Shown: piece by piece, positions 24,625 to 32,965 of the stretch | Layout of the letters: every line of letters begins with the position of its first letter | How positions within the stretch are numbered: position 1 is the first letter of the stretch | Assembly: GCF_001700505.1 (NCBI RefSeq) | Contig: NZ_MAPV01000040.1 | Coordinates: forward strand, 1 to 64,000 | Length of the DNA stretch: 64,000 nucleotides | Source: Streptomyces mutomycini | GTDB lineage: Bacteria > Actinomycetota > Actinomycetes > Streptomycetales > Streptomycetaceae | Reading direction: 5' to 3' | Notes under the pieces: model-generated | The model's input: the letters and a program-made list of their open reading frames with translations, nothing else | What the model was told of the DNA's origin: nothing | Databases searched by the model: none | Position numbers and translations under genes: made by a program

Positions 24625-25650
24625 TCAGGAGCTGCTGCCGCAACTGGAACCGCCGCCGCAGCTCGATCCGCCGCCGCAACTGGACCCGCTGCTACTGCCG
24701 CAGCTCGATCCGCTGCTGCCGCAGCCCGACCCCGAGCCGCAGGTGGAACCCGTTCCCGAGTCGCCGCCCCCGCCGCTGGAGCCCCCGCAGCTTCCGCCGC
24801 CGGGACTCGCCCCGGCGCACCAGACAACCGGTACGAGCGCGGCGCCGGCGGTGGACGACGCGGAGGACGGGGAGACCGGCCGGCGCCGCCCTGCGGGCCG
24901 TTGCCGGGCGGCAGCCGCCAACTGCCCCTGCAGCTCCGGGTCGGGCAGTGCGCGCAGCCCCAGGGTGGCCACCAGATGGGCCGGGTCGGTCAGATGGGCG
25001 TGGGCCGCACGGTAGTCGTCGGCGGCTCTGCGCCCGGCCTTGGTGAGCCGTGCCCTGGCCGCCGCCGCCGTGACCGGACCGACCACGGCCCCGGTCAGGA
25101 GCGCCGGCAGCACCTTCACGAAAAAGGGGAACGGGGTGTCCGTGTAACCGTCGTGCAGGACGAACTCCGAGATGGTCAGGGCGATGCTGACCGGGAAGCC
25201 CAGCAGACATCCGATGCCCAGGGTGAGCGCCCAGGTCCGGCGCCGCCGGTTCTCCCCAGGTGGGACCAGGAGACCCCGGGCGGCGAGACCGTCGCCGATC
25301 TCCTGCACCGCCGGGTGCCGCATCACGCTCTCCCGCAGGGTGTGCAGGGCGCCGTTCGGCGCCGCTGCCAGCTCCTGGAGCACGGCGCGCTCCACCGCGT
25401 CACGGGCCTCGCCCCGCCGGACCGCGACGATGCCGGGCCCACCGACGGCCAGCCGCCCGTCCGCGTGCATGCGGGTGAGCGCGGTGTCCACCACCCTGGC
25501 GGGGCCGCCGCTGAGGAACGCCTCCTCGGAGAGGTCGTGCACATACGCCGCCGTGCCGCTGCCCCGACGGCCGGAGCGGCGGGTCGCGACGACCAGGAGC
25601 GTCGAGGAGACGGCCACGACGAGAGTCAGCAGAAGAGCGAGGGCGTTCAT
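24625..25650 (-). CDS. TIGR04222 membrane protein with Cys-Gly-Ser tail, probable modification substrate
   Basis: A 341-aa protein. Residues 3-22 form a transmembrane helix. DLSEEAFLSGGPARVVDTALTRMHADGRL is the TIGR04222 core, followed by RDAVERAVLQEL, two more helices (about 138-162 and 175-197) and LGLRALPDPELQGQLAA. The last 58 residues (284-341) are almost only Gly, Ser and Cys, with seven Cys, each followed by Gly; one more Cys sits just before the tail. Such tails look like RiPP-type or metal-binding segments. The adjacent DUF692 enzyme belongs to a family that oxidises Cys residues in peptides, so I infer the tail is its substrate. ATG at 25650 follows GGAAGGTGA and is five bases behind the DUF692 stop. 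The longer frame upstream has no ribosome site. Confidence 0.75.
   Translation of the reverse strand: MNALALLLTLVVAVSSTLLVVATRRSGRRGSGTAAYVHDLSEEAFLSGGPARVVDTALTRMHADGRLAVGGPGIVAVRRGEARDAVERAVLQELAAAPNGALHTLRESVMRHPAVQEIGDGLAARGLLVPPGENRRRRTWALTLGIGCLLGFPVSIALTISEFVLHDGYTDTPFPFFVKVLPALLTGAVVGPVTAAAARARLTKAGRRAADDYRAAHAHLTDPAHLVATLGLRALPDPELQGQLAAAARQRPAGRRRPVSPSSASSTAGAALVPVVWCAGASPGGGSCGGSSGGGGDSGTGSTCGSGSGCGSSGSSCGSSSGSSCGGGSSCGGGSSCGSSS
24628..24801 (-). repeat. Coding low-complexity repeat for the Cys-Gly-Ser tail
   Basis: Irregular tandem units encode S/G-C-G-S/G steps at spacings of 5 to 14 residues. The opposite strand reads as a Pro/Gln/Leu-rich open frame, which is a shadow. The repeats favour slippage, so tail length probably varies between strains. 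Confidence 0.7.
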
Positions 25651-25655
25651 CGCGG

Positions 25656-26945
25656 TCACCTTCCCAGGAGGGCGGTACGGGCGGCGTGGACCAGGCGGGA
25701 GCCGCGCCGGGGCGGACGCGGCGCGGCCCGGTCCTGCCACCAGCGGGTCAGCCTCCGCCTGGCGGCGTCGTCGGCCGGGTGGCCCACGACGAGCAGATGC
25801 TCGGCGAAGCCGAGGGCGTCGCGGCGGTAACCGGCGGACATCGGCTTGTTCTCGGCGTAAGCGAGGAACGCCTTCCGGTAGCCGTCGCCGAGGATCTCGG
25901 GCAGTTCCGGCGCGACCTTGGCGACGACGTCGGCCCGTTTCGCTGCCAGGGCACGGCTCTGCACCTTGAGGCGCCGGGGGTCGAAACCGTCCGGCACCGG
26001 GGTGCCGGCCACCAGGGACGAGAGCAGCGCGGTCTGCGCCACGGCGGTCCGGTCGCGGGCTCCCGCAGGCCGGGTGCCGGGCTCCTCCGGCGGCGCGGGC
26101 CGCTGCCGGCCCTTCTGCGGAGCGGCGGCCGCCGCCAGCGTGGCCCGGATCGAGGTCAGTTCACCTGCCAGTTCTTCGGCCGGAGGGAAGTCGTCGTCGC
26201 GCTCCAGCAGGACCCCCGGCGGGTCGACGCGGGAGCGCAGCTCGCTCAGGACGTCCAGGACGGGGCGTGTCACGGGGTGGGCGTGCGTGTCGTGCCAGAC
26301 GCCGTCCTTCTCGACGCCGCCCGCCACATGGACGTACGCGATGGCCTCCACCGGCAGTTCGTCGAGTGCGGTCGCGGGGTCCTCGCCGCGGTTGACGTGG
26401 TTGGTGTGCAGATTGGCGACGTCGATCAGCAGCCGCACACCGGTGCGCTCGACCAGCTCAGCGAGGAACTGCCCCTCGGTCAGCTCCTCGCCCGGCCAGG
26501 AGATCAGTGCGGCGATGTTCTCCAGGGCAAGCGGGACGGGCAGCGAGTCCTGTGCGATCCGCACGTTCTCGCACAGCACGTCCAGCGCGTCCCACGTCCG
26601 GGGCACCGGCAGCAGATGGCCCGCTTCGAGTGCGGGGGACGAGGTGAGCGGCCCTCCCGCGCGTACGAAGGCGATGTGCTCCGTCACCAGAGGGGTGCCG
26701 AGCAGCTCGGCCCGCGCGGCCAGGCCGGCGAGACGTCCGGGGTCGGGGCGTTCGGCGCCGCCCAGGCCGAGCGAGACCCCGTGCGGGACGACCGTGACCC
26801 CGCGTCCCCGCAGGCGCGCGAGGGACTCGGGGAGATGGTCCGTGCAGAGGTTCTCCGCGACCGCCTCGACCCAGTCGATCCCCGGCAGTGCCTCGACGGC
26901 GTCAGCGATCTCGGGCCGCCATCCGATTCCGATTCCCAGCCTCAT
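25656..26945 (-). CDS. DUF692 multinuclear iron enzyme fused to a DUF2063-like domain
   Basis: A 429-aa protein. Residues 1-275 are the TIM-barrel DUF692 domain of MbnB, TglH and the bufferin HvfB enzymes, which use two or three iron ions to oxidise Cys residues in peptides. Candidate ligands are all present: His55 (PHGVSLGL), His90 (TEHIAF), Glu142 (LENIAAL), Asp175 and His180 ([11 protein letters not shown]), His206, Asp219 with His221 (HDTHAHP) and Glu249 (LLERDDDFP). After a Pro-rich linker (282-300), residues 301-395 ([39 protein letters not shown]) resemble the DUF2063/HvfC-type partner that is normally a separate protein. GGGGAGGGG precedes ATG 26945. It is the first gene of a set with two TIGR04222 genes. 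Confidence 0.85.
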   Translation of the reverse strand: MRLGIGIGWRPEIADAVEALPGIDWVEAVAENLCTDHLPESLARLRGRGVTVVPHGVSLGLGGAERPDPGRLAGLAARAELLGTPLVTEHIAFVRAGGPLTSSPALEAGHLLPVPRTWDALDVLCENVRIAQDSLPVPLALENIAALISWPGEELTEGQFLAELVERTGVRLLIDVANLHTNHVNRGEDPATALDELPVEAIAYVHVAGGVEKDGVWHDTHAHPVTRPVLDVLSELRSRVDPPGVLLERDDDFPPAEELAGELTSIRATLAAAAAPQKGRQRPAPPEEPGTRPAGARDRTAVAQTALLSSLVAGTPVPDGFDPRRLKVQSRALAAKRADVVAKVAPELPEILGDGYRKAFLAYAENKPMSAGYRRDALGFAEHLLVVGHPADDAARRRLTRWWQDRAAPRPPRRGSRLVHAARTALLGR

Positions 26946-27272
26946 GGTGTCCCCTCCCCGTTGTGTGCAGGGGTGATGGCCCCGTCAGGCTCCGGTGAAC
27001 CCGAAAGGGGGGACGTTCAGAGCTTTATCTGAGGTTCCCGGACGGGTCCAGTCCGGGACGCCGTTCGATCGCGATGTTCCGGGGGTGCCGGGCGGCGCAA
27101 GGTCCGAGCGGCGGCGACGGCACCGGAGAGCGGCGGTTCCTCGGGCTCCCCGAACGAACGAAGGGGAGCATGACTGATGACCAGCACCGGGAACAGGCCA
27201 TGGAGCGGCCCCGAGGGCAACCGCCTCCGTCCGGCGCTGGGACTGAGGACCGTCCCGTAGCCGGAACAACCC
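26946..27272. other. Intergenic region upstream of the DUF692 gene
   Basis: This gap of 327 bases holds the ECF-like promoter at 27012-27038 and a G-rich ribosome site. The rest, up to the DUF4142 stop, has several short frames on both strands with no ribosome site or family resemblance. CCTCAgggcTGAGG at its right edge could be a weak terminator of the DUF4142 gene. Confidence 0.4.
27012..27038 (-). promoter_or_regulatory. ECF-sigma-like promoter of the DUF692 set
   Basis: On the minus strand GGAACC (27038-27033) and CGTC (27015-27012) are 17 bases apart, the pattern of extracytoplasmic-function sigma promoters in Streptomyces. Transcription would start near 27003, about 58 bases ahead of the DUF692 start. 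If right, the set answers to envelope or redox stress. Confidence 0.45.
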
Positions 27273-28028
27273 TCAGGGCTGAGGCAGCGGAGCCATGCTC
27301 GGTGGCACCGGGCGCGAGGTGAAGGACTGGTCGCCGCGCGGTGTCACCGGCACGGGAACCTGGGGGACGCCGTCGCCCGACGGCACGGGTGGCCCCGAGG
27401 GACTGGCCGTCGAAGCGCCGGCCGCTTCGCGCGCCAGGCCGTCGAAGTCCACGAACCCTGTGCGTTCCAGCATCGTGATGTGGTCGAGCACCGTCTGGTT
27501 GGCGTCGGAAGCCAGCTGCCGGATCAGGGAGTTGCGCGTGGTGTGCCGGACCTGCGCGATCAGCGAGAACACCTTGCCGTGCGCGGCGCGCAGGAGGTTG
27601 GCGAACTTCTGCTCGTACTCCTGGCCCCCGGCGGCGGTGAGTTCCGTGAGCCAGCCCTGCTGCTGCGCGGTCGGCTGGTTCGGGAGCTCCACGCCGAGCT
27701 TGGCCGCCACGTCGCGGGCCCGCCGGTCCAGATCCGTGTGGCCGACCACCAGATGGTCGCCGGCGAGCTTCACCCCCTCGCTCGGCGCACGCTCGATCGC
27801 CTGCTGGCCCGCGGGCAGCTCCCACAGCCCGGCGAGGCGCACCTTGATGAGGAAATCCCGGTCGGTCGCGGAGAGCGGGCCCCACTGGGTGGCGACGCTG
27901 GACGCGTTCAGGTTGGCCTCGCCGGTGCCGGAGCGGTCGGCATAGGACCACACGGGAAAGGCGAGCGCGCCGAGCGTGGCGACCAGCGCGGCGATGATGA
28001 GGGCCGTTCCGTTGATGCGTCGCAGCAA
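27273..28028 (-). CDS. DUF4142 family exported protein
   Basis: About 251 aa. A hydrophobic segment (TALIIAALVATLGALAFPVWSYA) acts as signal or anchor. The DUF4142 helical domain follows: LSATDRDFLIKVRLAGLWELPAGQQAI, LVVGHTDLDRRARDVAAKLGVELP and ANLLRAAHGKVFSLIAQVRHTTRN, all in the four-helix, ferritin-like layout of the family. A Pro/Ser-rich tail (about 205-251) ends the protein, consistent with an extracytoplasmic location. TTG at 28028 is preferred because GGGAGA lies six bases upstream; TTG at 28040 would lie upstream of that site. The function of DUF4142 is unknown. Confidence 0.75.
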   Translation of the reverse strand: MLRRINGTALIIAALVATLGALAFPVWSYADRSGTGEANLNASSVATQWGPLSATDRDFLIKVRLAGLWELPAGQQAIERAPSEGVKLAGDHLVVGHTDLDRRARDVAAKLGVELPNQPTAQQQGWLTELTAAGGQEYEQKFANLLRAAHGKVFSLIAQVRHTTRNSLIRQLASDANQTVLDHITMLERTGFVDFDGLAREAAGASTASPSGPPVPSGDGVPQVPVPVTPRGDQSFTSRPVPPSMAPLPQP

Positions 28029-28200
28029 GATGTCTCCCAAGCCGTTACGTGACAGCGTCGGGTCAGCCGCCGGCTGACTCGTCGTGCAACCTGCTTGGCG
28101 GAGATGCCGACGTGGAGGTACGGGGAGATACGTATCGCGGCGCGGGGATGTTCAGCGGGGCGGGAGACGGCTGCGCGCGCTACCGTCGCCCGCCCGCCGG

Positions 28201-28971
28201 TCAGCGGCGCAGGGCCGGGTGGTCGGCGACGACCGTGCAGGAGCCCGGAGCCACCTCCGTGAATCCGGCGTCCCGCACCACCGGCAGACCGCTCGCGGTG
28301 AGTACGCTCCAGTGGGCGGCGTCCGGGGTGGAGACGGAGAGCGGGAACCCCGCCTCACGCCATGCCTTGCGCTCCGTGTCCGACAGCTCCCACCAGGCGA
28401 GCTGCGCGCCGTGACCGGCCTGCGCCATCGCCTTGCCCGCCGACATGCCGACGTCCGGGTTCATCCAGAGCACCGGACCGGCCGGATCCGGCATGGCCGG
28501 GGCCTCCGGGTCGTCCAGGTCCGTGCCCGACACCTGGAGCTTGGCCAGCTCCTTGGGCCAGCCGTCCAGGGGAACCGGCGGGAACACCCGGACCTCGGCG
28601 TGCTCGCCCGTGACCGTGATCCCGGGCAGCGCGGACGCCTTGCGCCACTCCGCGCCGCGTGCCCGCCGCACCACCTTGCGGATCCGCGCGTCCTGCCAGT
28701 CGCGCACGGCCTGCGCCCACTCGCCCTCGCCCTCGCTGCCGACCTCCTCCTCGCCGAGCGAACGGGGGTCGGAGAGGAGCGTGAGCACCGCGCGGGCGGC
28801 GGTCACCAGGGCGTCGTTCCGCGCCGGGGGGTCGGTCTTCTCGATGTGCACCACCAGCGGCAGAACGAACTGCGGAGCCTCGTCACGAGGTGTCGGCTCC
28901 GTGCGGAACGGGCTGTCGCCGGAGGCCTCCGGCGCTGCGGGAAGGGGCTCTGGAATGCTGTCGCTGCTCAC
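28201..28971 (-). CDS. Peptidyl-tRNA hydrolase of the Pth2 type
   Basis: A 256-aa protein whose C-terminal part (about 166-256) resembles archaeal/eukaryotic Pth2: VLWMNPDVGMSAGKAMAQAGHGAQLAWWEL, with the Gly-Lys and Gln-x-x-His pattern of the active site, and a late SCTVVADHPAL strand. Residues 34-150 form an actinobacterial N-terminal domain (FVLPLVVHIEKTDPPARNDALVTAA). The enzyme would recycle tRNA by cleaving peptidyl-tRNA or a related ester. The start is GTG 28971; a longer frame reaching 29130 runs into the opposite gene and has no support. It is divergent from the AIM24 gene. Confidence 0.75.
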   Translation of the reverse strand: MSSDSIPEPLPAAPEASGDSPFRTEPTPRDEAPQFVLPLVVHIEKTDPPARNDALVTAARAVLTLLSDPRSLGEEEVGSEGEGEWAQAVRDWQDARIRKVVRRARGAEWRKASALPGITVTGEHAEVRVFPPVPLDGWPKELAKLQVSGTDLDDPEAPAMPDPAGPVLWMNPDVGMSAGKAMAQAGHGAQLAWWELSDTERKAWREAGFPLSVSTPDAAHWSVLTASGLPVVRDAGFTEVAPGSCTVVADHPALRR

Positions 28972-29044
28972 GCACCCAGTCTGCCAGGCCCCCGCGGCAA
29001 CCCGTTCTTGGCGGAACGAAGGGCTCCGGGTGAGGATGCACGTC

Positions 29045-29722
29045 ATGAAGAGCGACCTCTTTTCCAGCGAGCACATGGCGCAGCCGGCCACCGCCCCCGG
29101 CATGACCCTGCAGAACGCCAAGTCCATCAAGTACGCCGTGAACGGTGAGATGCACGCGCGTCAGGGCTCGATGATCGCCTTCCGGGGCAATCTCCAGTTC
29201 GAGCGCAAGGGCCAGGGCATCGGCGGCATGCTCAAGCGCGCGGTGACCGGTGAGGGGCTGGCCCTGATGGCGGTCACGGGCCAGGGCGAGGCGTGGTTCG
29301 CCCACGAGGCGGCCAACTGCTTCATCGTGGACATGGAGCAGGGCGACGTCCTGACCGTCAACGGCCGCAACGTCCTGTGTTTCGACGCGAGCCTGTCCTA
29401 CGAGATCAAGACCGTGAAGGGCGCCGGAATGACCGGCGGCGGACTCTTCAACAGCGTCTTCAGCGGATACGGCAAGCTCGGCCTGATCTGCGACGGCCAC
29501 CCCATAGTCATCCCCGTCACCGCGCAGCAGCCGGTGTACGTGGACACGGACGCGGTCGTCGGCTGGAGCGCCCAGCTCTCCACCTCGCTGCACCGCTCGC
29601 AGAGCATCGGCTCGATGGTCCGCGGCGGCTCCGGCGAGGCGGTCCAGCTGATGCTCCAGGGCGAGGGGTTCGTGATCGTGCGCCCCAGTGAGCTCAAGCC
29701 GGAGAAGCCGTCGGCCAAGTGA
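29045..29722 (+). CDS. AIM24 family protein
   Basis: A 225-aa beta-rich protein of the AIM24 (TRAP-like) family, named after a mitochondrial protein needed for cristae structure; bacterial roles are unclear. Conserved features are LQNAKSIKYAVNGEMHARQGSMIAF cut into two short strands, GEAWFAHEAANCFIVDM, GDVLTVNGRNVLCFDASLSYEIKTVKG, and a Gly-rich segment (GGLFNSVFSGYGKLG) typical of the family. No signal peptide is present. ATG at 29045 follows GGTGAGG; ATG 29036 and GTG 29030 in the same frame are alternatives. A 59-aa Cys-rich protein follows. Confidence 0.85.
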   Translation: MKSDLFSSEHMAQPATAPGMTLQNAKSIKYAVNGEMHARQGSMIAFRGNLQFERKGQGIGGMLKRAVTGEGLALMAVTGQGEAWFAHEAANCFIVDMEQGDVLTVNGRNVLCFDASLSYEIKTVKGAGMTGGGLFNSVFSGYGKLGLICDGHPIVIPVTAQQPVYVDTDAVVGWSAQLSTSLHRSQSIGSMVRGGSGEAVQLMLQGEGFVIVRPSELKPEKPSAK

Positions 29723-29757
29723 TCCGCCGCCCGGCGCGAGTGAGTACGCTCGTACGT

Positions 29758-29937
29758 ATGGACGATGCGTACTGCGAGACGCCCGCGCCGGCCCCGGCAC
29801 CCGTGGACGCGGGCCCGCCGTACGCCGAGTGCGTGCTGTGCCAAAAGCCGACCGAGTACCCGGAGTCGACGAAGGGCAGCACCCTCTGCCCGGTCTGCGC
29901 CTGGCAGGAGGCGGGGCGCACCGCCTGCTCCGGCTGA
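29758..29937 (+). CDS. Small CxxC zinc-ribbon-like protein (59 aa)
   Basis: A 59-aa protein with two CxxC knuckles, ECVLCQKPTEYPES and LCPVCAWQEAGR, spaced as in a zinc ribbon, plus a Cys near each end. Function is unknown. It begins 35 bases behind the AIM24 stop and may be cotranscribed with it. ATG 29758 is chosen over an upstream in-frame ATG because the Cys-rich core begins there, and because the extra residues would overlap the AIM24 stop. It is short, but codon usage fits its neighbours. Confidence 0.7.
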   Translation: MDDAYCETPAPAPAPVDAGPPYAECVLCQKPTEYPESTKGSTLCPVCAWQEAGRTACSG

Positions 29938-29955
29938 CGTGCGGACGGGGCGTGG

Positions 29956-30840
29956 TCAGCCGCGCATCAGCTCGGAGACCTTGACGAAGCGGTAGCCGCG
30001 CTCGCGCAGCTCCGGGACGATCCGGCGTACGGCCTCGTCGGTGACGGGGGCCGCGCTGCGGGTGCAGTGCATGACCACCAGCGACCCGGGCTCCACCCCG
30101 TCCAGCACCTGCTCGGCCACCGCGTCCGCATCCGTGGCGAAGGCGTCACCGCTGACCACGTCCCACTGGACCGCCGTCACCCCGGTCGGTGCCAGCGCCT
30201 TCAGCGACGCGTCGTCGTAGCAGCCGCCGGGGAAGCGGAAGTAGGGCACGAGATTGCGCGCACCCGTCTTCCGGATCGCGGTGAAGGCTCGCTCCACATC
30301 CCCCCGCATGCCGGCCTCCGCGACGGTCGGCAGTCCGTAGCAGGGGGAGGAGAAGGCGTAGTGGCTGTACGAGTGGTTGGCGATCTCGAACAGGGGGTCG
30401 GTCCCGATCGAGCGGGCCTGGGCCGGGTACTCCTGCGCCCACCTGCCGGTCATGAAGACCGTCGACGGGACCTTCATCCGGCGGAGCGACGCGATCAGCC
30501 CCGGGTTGTCGAAGCGCTCGCCGGCGGCGGCACGTGGCCCCTGATCCGCCGTCATGTCCGCGTCGAAGGTGAGCGCCACGACCTTGTTCCGTGAGCCGGA
30601 GGCATCCGCCCGCCTCTCGAAGACCGGCGTGAGACCGCCGGGGCCCGGGGCCAGTACGGGCGGACCGCTCTCCGATGCCCGCGACGGGGACGCGGGTCCC
30701 GTCGCTGGTCCCGTCGCTGGTCCACCGGAAACCGTCGGAAGCGCGGTGTTCCCGGCACGGGTGGCCTCCGAGCCGGCGCAGCCGGCCAGAACCCCACTCA
30801 GAACAGTCAGCGCGATCATCGTACGTACGGATTGGATCAC
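29956..30840 (-). CDS. Polysaccharide deacetylase lipoprotein (NodB domain)
   Basis: A 294-aa exported lipoprotein: signal peptide with lipobox LAGC (Cys at about 21), a linker with three GPA(T/S) repeats, then a NodB domain. Metal and catalytic motifs are ALTFDADM (the Asp pair), NHSYSH (HxxxH metal ligands), RFPGGCYD, WDVVSGD and VVMHC with the late His. It is a candidate CE4 deacetylase of peptidoglycan or another GlcNAc polymer at the cell surface. The start is GTG 30840. It converges with the small zinc-ribbon gene, 18 bases away. Confidence 0.87.
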   Translation of the reverse strand: MIQSVRTMIALTVLSGVLAGCAGSEATRAGNTALPTVSGGPATGPATGPASPSRASESGPPVLAPGPGGLTPVFERRADASGSRNKVVALTFDADMTADQGPRAAAGERFDNPGLIASLRRMKVPSTVFMTGRWAQEYPAQARSIGTDPLFEIANHSYSHYAFSSPCYGLPTVAEAGMRGDVERAFTAIRKTGARNLVPYFRFPGGCYDDASLKALAPTGVTAVQWDVVSGDAFATDADAVAEQVLDGVEPGSLVVMHCTRSAAPVTDEAVRRIVPELRERGYRFVKVSELMRG

Positions 30841-30868
30841 TGCAGGACGTTAGCTGATGACTAATCGG

Positions 30869-30898
30869 ATAATACGTACGGCGCTCCGACCGTGTCGC
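30869..30898 (-). promoter_or_regulatory. Candidate promoter of the deacetylase gene
   Basis: GCGACA (30898-30893) and TATTAT (30874-30869) on the minus strand, 18 bases apart, with a predicted start near 30862. The -35 lies in the loop of the terminator hairpin of the upstream gene. Confidence 0.35.
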
Positions 30899-30910
30899 GG
30901 CCGGAGCGCC
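30880..30910. terminator. Terminator after the PhoX-like gene
   Basis: Arms GGCGCTCCGACC and GGCCGGAGCGCC pair over 12 positions with one mismatch and a 7-base loop, 26 bases beyond the stop of the leftward phosphatase gene. Confidence 0.7.
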
Positions 30911-30936
30911 GGATCACCTGCCTGCTCGTGCCCCGG

Positions 30937-32313
30937 TCAGCGCCAGGGGCCCGTCACCGCGAACGTCGTCCCCGGCGTGTAGCAGTTCACGAACATCGTC
31001 CCGCCGTCCGGTGAGAACGTGACTCCCGCGAACTCGCCCCACTCCGGCTCATCGGCCGTCCCGATGTTCTGCCGCCCGCGTGCCATCGGGTAGACCTCAC
31101 CCCGGCGCGTGACCCCGAGCACGTGCTGTGCGCCGCCCCCGTCCTCACAGACCATCAGCCCGCCCCCGGCGGCGAGGCAGATGTTGTCCGGGGACTCGCC
31201 CGGCAGCTGGATGTCGGTGTCCGGGCCGAAGACGATCACCAGGGTGAGCCTGCGCTTCTTCGGTTCGTAGCGCCACACCTGGCCGAAGTGGTCGGCGGCC
31301 GACCCCTCGTCGCTGTGCGCGAAGCTGGAGACGAAGTAGACCGACGAACCGCCCCAGTAGCAGCCCTCCAGCTTCTGGGCGTGCGTGATGCCCCTGGGGC
31401 CGAAGTCCTGCAGCCGGATCGGCGTTCCGGCAGCCTGCGGATCCGGTACGGGGACCCATTCGATCCGGTCGAAGCTCGCACCCGTCTCCTGGATCGCGGA
31501 GAGGTCGGGTACGCCGGGGACCCGCATGGCCTCGAGCGCACCGCCGGCCCGCAGCGAGCCCGTCCCGCCGAGCGGCTTCTCGGGGAGGAAGCGGTAGAAG
31601 AGCCCGAACGGCCTCTCGAAGGCGTCCTCCGTCTCGTACACGACGCCGTTGCCCGGGTCGACCGCGATGGCCTCGTGCTGGAAGCGGCCCATCGCGGTCA
31701 GGGGGACCGCCCCGGTGCGGCGCGGATCCGCGCCGTCCACCTCGAAGATGAAGCCGTGGTCCTTCGTGTAGCCGTTGGTCCCGGCCTTGTCCTCGGTCTC
31801 CTCGCAGGTCAGCCACGTGTTCCAGGGGGTGGGGCCGCCGGCGCAGTTGACGGCCGTGCCCGCGATGGCGACGCGCTCGCCGCGGACATTGCCGCGGCCG
31901 TCGATCTCGAGTGACGTACAGCCGCCCTTGCCCATGGGGTCGTAGGTCAGGCCCTCGACCGTGGGTACACCGATCTTTCCGGTGACGCGGTTCTCGTGGT
32001 TGCGCACGAGGTGGACCCGGCCGTTGCGCCCGGCGAAGGCGGCCATGCCGTCGTGGTTGCTGGGGACCAGGCCCTCGCCGGAGAGGAGCGGGTCGCCCTC
32101 CCGGGAGAGCACCCGGTAGCGGAAACCTTTCGGCAGATCGAGCAGGCCGTCCGGGTCCGGTACGAGGGGGCCGTAGCCGCTGTGGCCACGGGCCTCGGCG
32201 GTGCCGGAGAAGAGCTCGGTGAAGGCCCCGGTGAAAGCGACCGAGGCGGCGGTCGCGGCGCTCCCGGCCAGGATCTGCCGTCGTGTTGCGAGTCGTCGAG
32301 GTGCGGATGACAT
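30937..32313 (-). CDS. PhoX-like (DUF839) phosphatase with Tat signal
   Basis: A 458-aa exported protein. The twin-arginine signal is in the first 40 residues (ATRRQILAG followed by a hydrophobic stretch). The body is the PhoX-type beta-propeller, which in known members is an Fe/Ca alkaline phosphatase. Family marks are FRYRVLSREGDPL, VPSNHDGMAAF, LVRNHENR, AVNCAGGPTPWNTWLTCEE, IAVDPGNGVVYETED and SPDNICLAAGGGLMVCEDG. ATG at 32313 follows AGGGAG with 7 bases spacing. A single GGTCACTTCACC upstream resembles half of a PHO box but is not enough to claim PhoP control. Confidence 0.85.
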   Translation of the reverse strand: MSSAPRRLATRRQILAGSAATAASVAFTGAFTELFSGTAEARGHSGYGPLVPDPDGLLDLPKGFRYRVLSREGDPLLSGEGLVPSNHDGMAAFAGRNGRVHLVRNHENRVTGKIGVPTVEGLTYDPMGKGGCTSLEIDGRGNVRGERVAIAGTAVNCAGGPTPWNTWLTCEETEDKAGTNGYTKDHGFIFEVDGADPRRTGAVPLTAMGRFQHEAIAVDPGNGVVYETEDAFERPFGLFYRFLPEKPLGGTGSLRAGGALEAMRVPGVPDLSAIQETGASFDRIEWVPVPDPQAAGTPIRLQDFGPRGITHAQKLEGCYWGGSSVYFVSSFAHSDEGSAADHFGQVWRYEPKKRRLTLVIVFGPDTDIQLPGESPDNICLAAGGGLMVCEDGGGAQHVLGVTRRGEVYPMARGRQNIGTADEPEWGEFAGVTFSPDGGTMFVNCYTPGTTFAVTGPWR

Positions 32314-32456
32314 GAGGTAACTCCCTGTTGGCGGACAGGTGAAGTGACCCGCATGTGTGTAGCACGCGACGCGCCGCGCGGGAACCATGCGAGCCACGAT
32401 GCCCCTGTGTCCCCGCTGTGTCCCCGGGGCGGAAGAGGCCCCGGGGACGGCCGGCA

Positions 32457-32882
32457 TCAGGCCAGCGACGCGGTGAGCGTGATGGTCGTGCCCGAGAGCG
32501 CCTGGCTGACCGGGCAGTTCGCCTTGGCGTCCTCCGCGGCCTTCACGAAGCCGGCCTCGTCGAGACCCGGTACCTCGCCCTCCACCGTGAGGTGGATGCC
32601 GGTGATACCCGTGCCGGGCTGGAAGGTGACCTCGGCCTGCGTGTTCAGCCGGGTGGGCGGGGTGCCCGCCGAGGCCAGGCCGTTGGACAGGGCCATCGAG
32701 AAGCAACTGGAGTGCGCTGCCGCGATGAGCTCCTCGGGGCTGGTCTTGCCGTTCGCCTTCTCCGCGCGGGACGGCCAGGAGACCGGGTACTCCCCGATTC
32801 CGGAGGAGTCGAGGGTGACAACGCCGTTGCCCTCGAGCAGGTTGCCTTCCCAGACCGTGTGCGCCTGACGCGTGGTAGCCAT
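32457..32882 (-). CDS. OsmC family peroxiredoxin
   Basis: A 141-aa OsmC/Ohr-fold protein that reduces organic hydroperoxides with two Cys residues. The redox pair sits in AAHSSCFSMALS (about residue 55) and NCPVSQAL (about 120), the standard OsmC positions. The N-terminal VWEGNLLEGNGVVTLDSSG strand region suits the dimer fold. ATG at 32882 follows GAAGGGA. It is flanked by ZapE and the PhoX-like gene on the same strand with gaps of 83 and 143 bases. Confidence 0.88.
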   Translation of the reverse strand: MATTRQAHTVWEGNLLEGNGVVTLDSSGIGEYPVSWPSRAEKANGKTSPEELIAAAHSSCFSMALSNGLASAGTPPTRLNTQAEVTFQPGTGITGIHLTVEGEVPGLDEAGFVKAAEDAKANCPVSQALSGTTITLTASLA

Positions 32883-32965
32883 GCTGGATCCCTTCAAACG
32901 GTGTGCGCGGTCATCCGGACGTACGCGGCACCCGGAGGCACCCGCACGTCCTTCAACCCCCGAAC

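Noticed and set aside
24518-25015. Pro/Gln/Leu-rich plus-strand frame over the Cys-Gly-Ser tail
   Set aside because: It is the reverse reading of the tail repeats and has no gene-like codon bias or ribosome site.
32314-32360. PHO box upstream of the PhoX-like phosphatase
   Set aside because: Only one GGTCACTTCACC unit is visible; PhoP sites need at least two direct repeats of about 11 bases.
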